A stretch of DNA of 10,610 nucleotides from an uncultured Collinsella sp. (GTDB taxonomy: Bacteria > Actinomycetota > Coriobacteriia > Coriobacteriales > Coriobacteriaceae), in NCBI GenBank assembly GCA_900548565.1, contig URKV01000060.1, forward strand, positions 1-10,610, written 5' to 3'. This document shows, one piece after another, positions 1 to 5,968 of this stretch (the first letter of the stretch is position 1; every line of letters starts with the position of its first letter). Below the pieces are notes generated by a model. The model did no database searches, was not told where the DNA came from, and saw nothing but the letters and a program-made list of their open reading frames with translations. The position numbers and the translations under genes were made by a program.

Positions 1-25
1 GCTCGGAGATGTGTATAAGAGACAG
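1..25. other. Nextera adapter / Tn5 mosaic end remnant (artefact)
   Basis: Bases 7-25 are AGATGTGTATAAGAGACAG, the 19-bp Tn5 mosaic end used in Nextera libraries, and bases 1-6 (GCTCGG) match what precedes it in the read-2 adapter. This is library-preparation sequence left on the contig end, not a genomic transposon: nothing encoding a transposase is present and the DJ-1 reading frame begins immediately after it. Genomic sequence should be counted from base 26. Confidence 0.96.
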
Positions 26-342
26 CCACCAACCTGCGCGCCGATCAGCGTGTCTGCGACGTGGTCTGCGAGTTCGCCGCGACCAAGCACGTCGCCGCCA
101 TCTGCGCCGCCCCGCTTATCCTGGGCGAGCTCGACCTACTCGAGGGGCGCCACGCCACGTGCTTCCCTGGCTTTGAGAAAAGCTTCCCCGAAGGCGCCTA
201 TACTGGCGAGAAGGTCACGCAAGACGGCAACATCATCACTGCCAGCGGCATGGCACAGTCACTCCCCTTTGCATTGGAGCTGCTGCGCACGCTCGCTGGC
301 GACAAGGCCGTCGAGAAGGTCGCCGAGGGCATCCAACTATGA
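26..342 (+). CDS. DJ-1/PfpI family protein, C-terminal part (5' truncated by contig end)
   Basis: About 105 C-terminal residues of a DJ-1/PfpI (class I glutamine amidotransferase-like fold) protein are visible. The nucleophile-elbow motif AAICAAP carries the conserved cysteine (codon 103-105) that in this family is the reactive, oxidation-sensitive residue. It is followed by L-I-L-x-E-L-x-L-L-x-G-R-x-A-T-C-F-P-G-F-E and, near the C terminus, TASGMAQSLPFALELL, both typical of the DJ-1 subgroup (ThiJ/YajL-like). Family members act as deglycases, chaperones or redox sensors; the substrate cannot be told from the fragment. The frame is open back to the adapter, where an adapter-derived stop at 16-18 is meaningless, so the true start lies off the contig. 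Its stop overlaps the next start codon (ATGA), indicating translational coupling with the maf gene. Confidence 0.9.
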
Positions 343-920
343 TTTTGGCTTCGCAATCGCCGCGCCGCATAGAGCTGATGCGCGAGGCAGGCTACAACAT
401 TCGCGTGATTCCCGCGGATATCGACGAAACGCCCTTTGATGGCGAGGCCCCGCTCACGCTTGTCGAGCGCTTGGCACGCGCCAAGGCGGCTGCCGTTGCT
501 GCCGAGTATGCCGAGCCCAAAGAACTGACGGTCGCGGCCGACACCATCGTCACCTTCGACGGCAAGATTTTGGGCAAGCCGGCAACCGAGGGCGAGGCGC
601 GCACCATGCTCCGTGAGCTTTCGGGCCGCACGCACCAGGTCGCAACCGGCGTCTGCATCGTTAAGGCAGGCGATACGGCCGCCCCGCATGCCGCCGAGAG
701 CCTGTCGTTTGTCGATGTGACCGACGTGACATTCTACGAGCTCACCGACGAGCAGATCGAGCACTACGTTGCCTCGGGTGAGCCCATGGATAAGGCAGGC
801 GCCTACGGCATCCAGGGCACAGGCGGCCGCATGCTCGTGCACGATATTTCGGGCGACTTCTATAACGTAGTGGGCCTACCCATCGCCCGCGTCGCGCGCG
901 CGATTCAAAAACTCTCGTAA
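339..920 (+). CDS. maf: Maf family nucleotide pyrophosphatase (dTTP/UTP type)
   Basis: This 193-residue protein has the normal length and all hallmark motifs of Maf/YhdE proteins: LASQSPRR at residues 3-10 (phosphate binding), AADTIV at 66-71 with the catalytic Asp68, GKP near 79, DKAGAYGIQG in the C-terminal half and NVVGLP near the end. The family hydrolyses nucleoside triphosphates to monophosphate and pyrophosphate. The ADT form of the catalytic motif is that of the YhdE subgroup, active on dTTP, UTP and modified pyrimidine nucleotides, unlike the YceF subgroup. This suggests cytoplasmic house-cleaning of non-canonical nucleotides and, by older work on Maf, a link to septum formation. The ATG overlaps the DJ-1 stop by four bases and has no separate Shine-Dalgarno, so it is probably translated by coupling. 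A hairpin follows nine bases after the stop. Confidence 0.94.
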   Translation: MILASQSPRRIELMREAGYNIRVIPADIDETPFDGEAPLTLVERLARAKAAAVAAEYAEPKELTVAADTIVTFDGKILGKPATEGEARTMLRELSGRTHQVATGVCIVKAGDTAAPHAAESLSFVDVTDVTFYELTDEQIEHYVASGEPMDKAGAYGIQGTGGRMLVHDISGDFYNVVGLPIARVARAIQKLS

Positions 921-928
921 TTGCATCT

Positions 929-960
929 GGCGCTGGGTATTCCCCAGCGCCTACAATTTT
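929..960 (+). terminator. Hairpin after maf, possible intrinsic terminator
   Basis: GGCGCTGGG (929-937) pairs perfectly with CCCAGCGCC (943-951) around a five-base loop. A short T-run (957-960) follows after a six-base gap, so the U-tract is weak and displaced. The position just after the maf stop and before the independently ribosome-bound peptidase gene fits termination of the DJ-1/maf transcript. TACAAT at 952-957 resembles a -10 box but has no -35 at proper spacing. Confidence 0.55.
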
Positions 961-1021
961 GGCGTACCGTACGGATCCCGACCGGGCACAAGGCGCGGCG
1001 GAAAACCGATAGGAGTTAAAC

Positions 1022-2023
1022 ATGGATACACTGCTCGAGGCCATTGACGTCTGCGATGTCGATGGCTTTTGCTATGGCAACTATACGGACGAGGAGGCCG
1101 GCACCGGTTGCACCGTAATCGTTGCGCCCGAGGGTGCCACCGGCGGCGTTGACGTTCGCGGCGGTGCTCCAGCATCGCGCGAAACCGACCTGCTGCGACC
1201 CGAGAACACCGTCGACAAGGTCCACGCCGTCTGCCTTTCGGGCGGATCGGCCTTTGGCCTCGAGGCTGCAAGCGGCGTGGCCCGCGAGCTTGAGAGCCGC
1301 GGCATCGGCCTTCCCGTCGGCCCCACGCAGGTGCCTATCGTGTGCTCGAGCTGTATCTTCGACCTCGCCTTTGGTAACCCCACCGTTCGCCCCGACATTG
1401 AGGCCGGCATCGCCGCCGTGCGCGAAGCACTCGACAACACCCCCACCAAGCTCGAACAGGGCAACGTGGGCGCCGGCACGGGCGCTACCGTGGGTAAGCT
1501 CATGGGCCCCGCTACCTGCATGAAGGCCGGCCTTGGCGCTGCCGCTTTGGCTCTCGGCCCCATCAAGGTGGGCGCCGTGGTCTCGGTCAACGCCTGCGGC
1601 AACGTTGTCGACCCCTTCACCGGCGAGTGGGTTGCCGGTATGCGCGCCGCAGCCGATAGTGACCAAATCGTCGACATGGAACTCGCAGCCTTTGCCGCCG
1701 CCGGATCCATGCAGATGCCGCTCGACCGCACCAACACCACCATCAGCTGCATCGTCACCAACGTGGAACTCACTAAGGCACAAGCCACCAAGGTCTCCCA
1801 GATGGCCGCAGACGCCTACGCACATGCCATCCGTCCCACGCACACCACCAACGACGGCGACACCATCTACACCCTCGCCAGCGGCAAACTAGGCGCCCAG
1901 GCAAGCGCCGCCGTTCCCCTAGACCTACTGGGCATGCTCGCCGTAAGGGCCCTGGAAACCGCCATCGTAAACGGAGCCAAAACCGCCAAAACCTCCCACG
2001 GCATCCCCGGCGCCGCAAAGTAG
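1022..2023 (+). CDS. P1 family peptidase (DmpA/BapA-like, self-processing aminopeptidase)
   Basis: The 333-residue product matches the P1 (S58) peptidase family of DmpA and beta-peptidyl aminopeptidases, Ntn-type hydrolases made as one chain that cleaves itself into two subunits. Visible family features are the N-terminal GTGCTVIVAPEGATGGVDVRGG region (residues 27-48), LSGGSAFGLEAASGV (72-86), GNVGAGTGATVGK (147-159) and a C-terminal block DGDTIYTLASGK. The segment RTNTTISCIVTN (236-247) is where the self-cleavage site is expected; Asn238-Thr239 is the likely scissile bond, leaving Thr239 as N-terminal nucleophile of the small subunit (Thr240 is the alternative). Substrates are probably small N-terminally free peptides; specificity is unknown. 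No signal peptide is seen, so it should be cytoplasmic. AGGAG (1011-1015) six bases before the ATG supports the start. A long structured element begins 12 bases after the stop. Confidence 0.88.
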   Translation: MDTLLEAIDVCDVDGFCYGNYTDEEAGTGCTVIVAPEGATGGVDVRGGAPASRETDLLRPENTVDKVHAVCLSGGSAFGLEAASGVARELESRGIGLPVGPTQVPIVCSSCIFDLAFGNPTVRPDIEAGIAAVREALDNTPTKLEQGNVGAGTGATVGKLMGPATCMKAGLGAAALALGPIKVGAVVSVNACGNVVDPFTGEWVAGMRAAADSDQIVDMELAAFAAAGSMQMPLDRTNTTISCIVTNVELTKAQATKVSQMAADAYAHAIRPTHTTNDGDTIYTLASGKLGAQASAAVPLDLLGMLAVRALETAIVNGAKTAKTSHGIPGAAK

Positions 2024-2035
2024 CCTCACTCGACC

Positions 2036-2160
2036 GGTTGCCCGGTGGGGCTTGGTTATGTTTGCTGCTCTACAGTCCTGGCTCGCGCGAAGAGCACATT
2101 AAGTGCTCTTCGGCTCGTGCGGAACTCGCGACAAACATAACCAAGCCCCACCGGGCAACC
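2036..2160 (+). repeat. Composite inverted-repeat element 1 (sense, 3' of P1 peptidase)
   Basis: Outer arms 2036-2064 and 2132-2160 are a perfect 29-bp inverted repeat separated by 67 bases. Inside lies a second perfect hairpin, CGAAGAGCAC (2088-2097) with GTGCTCTTCG (2103-2112), loop ATTAA. Between outer and inner stems are ACAGTCCTG (2072-2080) and GTGCGGAACTCG (2117-2128), which recur exactly in element 2 on the other strand. AGUCC and GGAACU can pair with one bulged A. No U-tract follows directly (TCTTTTC only at about 2172), so this is not a canonical intrinsic terminator. It starts 12 bases after the peptidase stop and reads in that gene's direction. I do not recognise it as a named RNA or repeat family. 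Confidence 0.85.
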
Positions 2161-2203
2161 TGCCAACCAAGTCTTTTCAGCCCAGGCCCCTGTGTACCGC
2201 GCG

Positions 2204-2407
2204 TCTAAGATCTTCAAATTCGACTATCTGACATAAAGCGAGACATAGCAGAGGACCCCTGGTCCTTAACTTGATACGAGTTCCGCACGCAAAGGAGGCG
2301 CCAGTGGCGCCTCCGTCTTGCGCAGGACTGTTCGAAGTAGCAAGTTAAGGACCAGGGGTCCCCGTTACCCGAGCATTTCTGTGCTAGTTGAATTTGAAGA
2401 TCTTAGA
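2204..2407. repeat. 25-bp inverted copy of the glycosyltransferase 3' end, flanking element 2
   Basis: Bases 2204-2228 repeat, in inverted orientation and with two mismatches, the last codons and stop of the glycosyltransferase gene (2383-2407). The first 18 bases, TCTAAGATCTTCAAATTC, are identical. On the + strand the copy reads in one frame ASKIFKFDYLT then TAA at 2234-2236, against ASKIFKFN-stop in the real gene. Either it is the 3' scrap of a second, convergent glycosyltransferase gene now lost, or it extends the stem of element 2, which sits almost symmetrically between the two copies (24 and 21 bases of spacer). Confidence 0.75.
2253..2361 (-). repeat. Composite inverted-repeat element 2 (sense, 3' of glycosyltransferase)
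   Basis: Arms 2253-2273 and 2341-2361 form a perfect 21-bp inverted repeat separated by 67 bases, the same core length as element 1. The inner hairpin is GGAGGCGCC (2294-2302) with GGCGCCTCC (2306-2314), extended across a small internal loop by CGCAA (2288-2292) with TTGCG (2318-2322). Read on the minus strand, the core contains ACAGTCCTG (2331-2323) on the 5' side and GTGCGGAACTCG (2288-2277) on the 3' side, identical to element 1, while arms and inner stem are unrelated to it. It begins 22 bases after the glycosyltransferase stop, in that gene's sense, with no downstream U-tract. Confidence 0.85.
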
Positions 2408-3415
2408 GGCAAGATGGTATAGGCCGAGTGTGGTTTTGTCTCCCGCCCGTCCGCGCAGGTTGGTGAAGAACCCGACCACGCCGTAGCGGGCACGACGATA
2501 CATGCGCTCGTCGTAGGCCTTCAAATCATTCCACAGCGTCTTCAAGCGCTCGTCGGCGCAATCTTCCTCGGAAAGCTTGGTGAGAACCGAGCAGATCGCC
2601 ATCATCATGGTGAAGTAGCCCATCATGTACGAACGCAGGCGCGACGACTCAACATCGCTGTACAGGTGGTACGACTCCATCATGATACGCGTAACACGGA
2701 ACTGCTGGTCCAGACGCTTGACCATCGTTGCCTCGTTGACGCTCTGGCCTTCGCGACCGATAAAGTAGCGATAGAGGTCGATGTCGGCGTAGTACATGGT
2801 CTTGCAACGCGGCAGCGGCACGTAGGCGTAGATGTTGTCCACATAGAACGTGTGCGGCGGCATGGGAAGGTTGGACTCGCGCAGCACATCCGTGCGATAG
2901 CACAGGCTGTGCATAAGTAGGTTCTGGTCCAGGCGGAAATGACCGATCTGATCCCAGGAAAAGATCTTTTTGCGTGGCAGGGCAAATTTGTAGCCAATAG
3001 CGGTATGCGTGCCCTCGTAAACCTTCTCGTACACGTAGTTCGAGATAAACAAGTCAACGCGCTGGTCGCGCTCTTCAAAGCCACGCAGAATCGACAGCAT
3101 GGTCGAAAGGGCAGCGCCGTCAAGCCAGTCGTCCGAATCAACAACCTTGTAGTAGGTGCCCTGCGCCTCGCGCAGACCCGAAAGGACGGCAATACCGTGA
3201 CCGCCGTTCTCCTGGTGCACCGCGCGGATGATTCCAGGATAACGGGCCTCCCACTCGTCGGCCTTGGCGGCCGTCTCGTCCTTGGAGCCGTCGTCCACCA
3301 CGATAATCTCGATATCGGTGGCGTAATTGCTCCCCTCCAAGATGGAGGTAATGCAATGGTCCATGTCCTTGGCGGCGTTATACGAGGGAATACCGAATGT
3401 TATGACTTTATGCAT
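2384..3415 (-). CDS. Family 2 glycosyltransferase
   Basis: The product is a GT-A fold family 2 glycosyltransferase that probably adds a sugar to a cell-surface polysaccharide or glycolipid. In the 343-residue form the N-terminal strand ITFGIPSYN is followed by the nucleotide-binding IIVVDDGSKDET (DDGS at 41-44), HQENGGHGIAVLSGL, and the metal-binding VDSDDW with the DxD-type acidic cluster at 93-96. The C-terminal part has no clear transmembrane segment, so it is probably cytoplasmic or membrane-associated. The start used here (ATG 3413-3415) overlaps the glf stop in ATGCATAA, a coupling arrangement. An in-frame ATG at 3431-3433 would add six residues; neither has a good Shine-Dalgarno, and homologues commonly begin just before the ITF strand. 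Lying directly after glf suggests, but does not prove, that the glycan contains galactofuranose. Its last codons are duplicated inversely at 2204-2228. Confidence 0.88.
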   Translation of the reverse strand: MHKVITFGIPSYNAAKDMDHCITSILEGSNYATDIEIIVVDDGSKDETAAKADEWEARYPGIIRAVHQENGGHGIAVLSGLREAQGTYYKVVDSDDWLDGAALSTMLSILRGFEERDQRVDLFISNYVYEKVYEGTHTAIGYKFALPRKKIFSWDQIGHFRLDQNLLMHSLCYRTDVLRESNLPMPPHTFYVDNIYAYVPLPRCKTMYYADIDLYRYFIGREGQSVNEATMVKRLDQQFRVTRIMMESYHLYSDVESSRLRSYMMGYFTMMMAICSVLTKLSEEDCADERLKTLWNDLKAYDERMYRRARYGVVGFFTNLRGRAGDKTTLGLYHLASKIFKFN

Positions 3416-4610
3416 GGCAGGCGATAATCTCATCCGAAAGATCGAGGGCGGAATTGGTCACAGCGTCCATATCGTAGTAACGATACTCGGCCAGACGACC
3501 CACCGGGTGGAAGTTCGTCAGGTTTTGGACGCGCTCAAGATAGCGCTCATAGAGCTCACGGTTCTCGGGCTCAAGAATGGCGTAGTACGGCGTCTCGTCC
3601 GAGTCGGGCGTATAGGCCTTGGAGTACTCCTTCATGATGGTGGTCTTGCCGGGCAGGACCTGACCGGTCATGTTCTTGAACTCGGTGATGCGCGTGTAGT
3701 CCTCGCTCGTGGTGTAGTTGACGGTGCCCACGGGCTGGAACTGGTCCATATCGAGCGTCTCGAACTTCATGTCGAGCGTGCGGTACGGTAGCGCGCCCAG
3801 ATCGAGATTGAACAGCTCATCGAGCGGACCGGTGTAGACGATCTCGCCACCATAGACCTTGCCGTCGATCTTGACGGTAGTCTCGTCGATTTCAAAGAGG
3901 TCACGGGCGTCCACGTCGCAGAACACGTCGATCAGGTCGTGGTCGAGCATGTGCTCAAAGAGCGCCGTGTAGCCCTCCTGCGGCATGCCCTGGAAGGGAG
4001 CTTGCGGGAAGTAGCGATCGTCATCGCCCACAAAGACGGGGACGCGGCCGGTGATCGAGGGGTCGATCTGGTCGGGCGTCTGGCCCCACTGCTTCATGGT
4101 GTAATGCAAAAAGACGTTCTCGTAGACGTAATCGGCGACCTCGGCAAGATCCGGGTCGTTCTTCTTACGCAGCTCCATAATGGGCACCTTGACATCCTTG
4201 CCAAAGGTCTCCACGAGCTTCTGGTACAGCTCCTCGCCGCGCTCGTCACCAAAGGCGAGCTTGAGACTCGCATGGTTGAAGGGTACGGGCATAAGGGTGC
4301 CGTTGATGTTGGCGAGCACCTTGTGCTGATAATCCGTCCACTTGGTAAAGCGCGACAGGAAATTGTGCACGCGCTCGTTAAAAGTGTGATAGATATGCGG
4401 ACCGTACTCGTGGATCAGGATTCCGGCCTCGTCAGTGCAGTCATAGGCATTGCCCGCAATGTGGCTACGGCGCTCCAAAACGGCAACACGATAGCCGATG
4501 GTCTCGGCGAGACGGCGGGCGCAAACGGCACCGGCATATCCAGCACCGACGACAATCATGTCGTATGCGCCGGCGTTAAAGCCTTCAGGCAGGCCTGAGG
4601 TAATCTGCAT
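3408..4610 (-). CDS. glf: UDP-galactopyranose mutase
   Basis: This 400-residue flavoenzyme interconverts UDP-galactopyranose and UDP-galactofuranose, the donor for galactofuranose in surface glycans. Residues 19-27 (IVVGAGYAG) are the FAD Rossmann motif GxGxxG, with the ribose-binding acidic residue in VLER (Glu46). GNAYD (53-57) and YGPHIYHT (69-76) are typical of bacterial Glf, as are FLHYTMKQWG and, near the C terminus, NFHPVGRLAEYRYYDMD, which contains the conserved arginine and YYDMD motif. Length is close to the usual 370-400; the extra is a 17-residue N-terminal extension before the FAD strand. An AAGGAG five bases before the ATG supports that longer start over the internal Met18. It is the first gene of a two-gene unit with the overlapping glycosyltransferase and is divergent from pta. 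Confidence 0.95.
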   Translation of the reverse strand: MQITSGLPEGFNAGAYDMIVVGAGYAGAVCARRLAETIGYRVAVLERRSHIAGNAYDCTDEAGILIHEYGPHIYHTFNERVHNFLSRFTKWTDYQHKVLANINGTLMPVPFNHASLKLAFGDERGEELYQKLVETFGKDVKVPIMELRKKNDPDLAEVADYVYENVFLHYTMKQWGQTPDQIDPSITGRVPVFVGDDDRYFPQAPFQGMPQEGYTALFEHMLDHDLIDVFCDVDARDLFEIDETTVKIDGKVYGGEIVYTGPLDELFNLDLGALPYRTLDMKFETLDMDQFQPVGTVNYTTSEDYTRITEFKNMTGQVLPGKTTIMKEYSKAYTPDSDETPYYAILEPENRELYERYLERVQNLTNFHPVGRLAEYRYYDMDAVTNSALDLSDEIIACHA

Positions 4611-4615
4611 CGATA

Positions 4616-4621
4616 CTCCTT
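4616..4621 (-). promoter_or_regulatory. Shine-Dalgarno fixing the glf start
   Basis: On the minus strand AAGGAG lies five bases before the ATG at 4608-4610. It decides for the start that gives the 17-residue extension over the internal ATG at Met18, which has no comparable site. Confidence 0.75.
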
Positions 4622-4624
4622 GTC

Positions 4625-4654
4625 AAAAGCCACGGGCTCGTTAGCTGGGCTTTT
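4625..4654 (-). other. Leader hairpin in front of glf
   Basis: AAAAGCC (minus strand 4654-4648) pairs with GGCTTTT (4631-4625) over a 16-base loop, ending three bases before the glf Shine-Dalgarno. The GGCTTTT end resembles a weak terminator or attenuator. This is a sequence observation only; no switching structure is evident. Confidence 0.3.
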
Positions 4655-4688
4655 CTCGAACATTCTTCGAGACATATTTATCAGAGCG

Positions 4689-4694
4689 ATTATA
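4689..4694 (-). promoter_or_regulatory. Candidate -10 box for glf-glycosyltransferase
   Basis: A perfect TATAAT on the minus strand lies about 80 bases upstream of the glf start, in the divergent glf/pta intergenic region. The hexamer 17 bases upstream (CTCATT) is a poor -35, so the call rests on the -10 and on the need for a promoter here. Confidence 0.35.
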
Positions 4695-4708
4695 GCGCTA
4701 ATGCGTCC

Positions 4709-4714
4709 TATAAT
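4709..4714 (+). promoter_or_regulatory. Candidate -10 box for pta
   Basis: A perfect TATAAT on the plus strand, about 130 bases before the pta start. No convincing -35 is visible at 16-18 bases. If real, the transcript would carry a leader of roughly 120 nt containing the hairpin at 4767-4789. Confidence 0.4.
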
Positions 4715-4766
4715 GAGCTTGCCACACAAGGAAAGCTCAAGCACCGCGGCGTACATAATTGAAAGG

Positions 4767-4789
4767 TAAACCCGCTAGCAGCGGGTTTA
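4767..4789 (+). other. Terminator-like hairpin in the pta leader
   Basis: TAAACCCGC (4767-4775) pairs perfectly with GCGGGTTTA (4781-4789) over a five-base loop, followed by TTC. It lies 52 bases before the pta ATG. The upstream gene is divergent, so no plus-strand gene upstream needs terminating. It may be an attenuator or a processing/stability hairpin of the pta leader, or it may stop antisense transcription toward glf. A similar AATAAACCC/GGGTTTATT stem precedes the second ackA gene. Confidence 0.5.
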
Positions 4790-4841
4790 TTCGTGAACAG
4801 CCGGGCGCCTGGAGCTTAGCGAAACGCTTGTAAGGAGTAAC

Positions 4842-5822
4842 ATGAGCGATTTCCTAAACCGTATGAAGTCTGCCGCCAAGGCCGACCTTAAGACGATCGT
4901 CCTGCCCGAGGGCGAGGATCCGCGCACTATCGTCGCGGCCACCAAAATCATCGAGGAGGGCCTGGCAAAAATCGTCATCCTGGGCAACCCCGACGAGATC
5001 AACGTCCCCGGCGCTACCGTCATCGACCCGCGCAATGCCGAGAAGCACGAGGAGTACGCGCAGAAGTTTGCTGAGCTCCGCGCCAAGAAGGGCGTTACCA
5101 TCGAGCAGGCTCGCGCCCAGGTGATGGACGCCACCTACTTTGGCACCATGATGGTCAAGATGGGCGATGCCGACGGCCTGGTCTCCGGCGCCTGCCACTC
5201 TACCGCCGACACCCTGCGCCCCGCGCTGCAGATCCTCAAGACCGCCCCGGGCACCAAGCTGGTCTCGGCCTTCTTCGTGATGTGCACCGACACCCCGCAG
5301 TTCGGCACCGACGGCACGCTGATCTTCGCCGACTGCGGCCTCAACATCAACCCGTCCTCCGACGAGCTCTCCGAGATCGCCATCGCCTCCGCTCACTCCT
5401 GGTCCACCTTCATGGGCAACGTTGAGCCGCACGTGGCCATGCTCTCCTACTCCACCATGGGCTCCGCCGGCGGCGAGGTCGCCAAGAAGGTCCAAGAGGC
5501 CGTGAAGTTCTGCAAGGAGAAGGCTCCCGAGCTCGCCATCGACGGCGACCTGCAGCTCGATGCCGCTATCGTCCCCACTGTCGCCCAGCTCAAGGCTCCC
5601 GGCTCCTCCGTCGCCGGTAAGGCTAACGTGCTGGTGTTCCCCGACCTCGAGGCCGGCAACATCGGCTACAAGCTGGTCCAGCGCTTCGCTGGCGCTGACG
5701 CCTATGGCCCCATCCTGCAGGGCATCGCCAAGCCGGTTAACGACCTTTCGCGCGGCTGCTCTGCCGACGACATCGTGGGTGTCGTGGCCATCACCGCCGT
5801 CCAGGCTCAGATGGCTGAGTAG
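4842..5822 (+). CDS. pta: Phosphate acetyltransferase
   Basis: Pta converts acetyl-CoA and phosphate to acetyl phosphate and CoA, the first step of acetate formation, in the cytoplasm. At 326 residues it is the short form with only the catalytic PTA_PTB domain, without the N-terminal regulatory DRTGG/AAA region of enterobacterial Pta. Clear motifs are VLPEGEDPR (20-28), DADGLVSGACHSTADTLRPA (109-128), LSYSTMGSAG (201-210), VFPDLEAGNIGYKLVQR (265-281) and GPILQGIAKPVNDLSRGCS (289-307), which line the CoA and phosphate site. AAGGAG (4832-4837) four bases before the ATG fixes the start. From about base 5100 on codon choice is strongly biased to C-ending and CTG codons, as expected for a highly expressed gene. 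It stands alone, divergent from glf and convergent with the two ackA genes, and ends 15 bases before element 3. Confidence 0.96.
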   Translation: MSDFLNRMKSAAKADLKTIVLPEGEDPRTIVAATKIIEEGLAKIVILGNPDEINVPGATVIDPRNAEKHEEYAQKFAELRAKKGVTIEQARAQVMDATYFGTMMVKMGDADGLVSGACHSTADTLRPALQILKTAPGTKLVSAFFVMCTDTPQFGTDGTLIFADCGLNINPSSDELSEIAIASAHSWSTFMGNVEPHVAMLSYSTMGSAGGEVAKKVQEAVKFCKEKAPELAIDGDLQLDAAIVPTVAQLKAPGSSVAGKANVLVFPDLEAGNIGYKLVQRFAGADAYGPILQGIAKPVNDLSRGCSADDIVGVVAITAVQAQMAE

Positions 5823-5837
5823 CGTACGCACTCGCCC

Positions 5838-5968
5838 GAAGGCCGTACGGGTTAACCCCTGAAAACGTCCTCGACCAATGAAACGCCCCCGTTCTGCTCC
5901 TCCGGAGCTACGAACGGGGGCGTTTCTGGTCTGCGGATTGTTTTCAGGGGTTATCCCGTACGGCCTTC
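5838..5968 (+). repeat. Composite inverted-repeat element 3 (sense, 3' of pta)
   Basis: Arms 5838-5866 and 5940-5968 form a 29-bp inverted repeat with one mismatch, separated by 73 bases. The inner stem is GAAACGCCCCCGTTC (5880-5894) with GAACGGGGGCGTTTC (5912-5926), capped by GCTCC/GGAGC (5896-5900 and 5904-5908) and extended below a two-base bulge by GACCA (5873-5877) with TGGTC (5927-5931). The junction carries GTCCT (5867-5871) and TGCGGA (5932-5937), in the same positions as in elements 1 and 2. The whole can fold as one long hairpin. It follows the pta stop by 15 bases and lacks a U-tract. A 120-codon plus-strand frame crosses the second half but is very likely fortuitous. Confidence 0.83.

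Noticed and set aside
11..439. Open frame of 142 codons starting at base 11
   Set aside because: Its start lies in the adapter and it runs in the wrong frame through the DJ-1 and maf genes.
952..957. TACAAT as a -10 box for the P1 peptidase
   Set aside because: The only -35-like hexamer, TTGCAT at 921-926, is 25 bases away, and the site abuts the hairpin after maf.
2036..2160. Element 1 as an ordinary Rho-independent terminator
   Set aside because: The stem is far longer than usual, has conserved internal motifs and no U-tract directly after it. Some termination role is still possible.
2036..2361. Integron attC sites or MITE-type mobile elements as explanation for the composite inverted repeats
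   Set aside because: No RYYYAAC/GTTRRRY core pair bounds them, no integrase or transposase is near, and outer ends differ completely between copies, which excludes a transposon family with fixed terminal repeats. All are at gene ends in sense orientation.
5838..5968. CRISPR array or direct repeats in the intergenic regions
   Set aside because: The repeats are inverted, not direct, with no regular spacer series and no cas genes.
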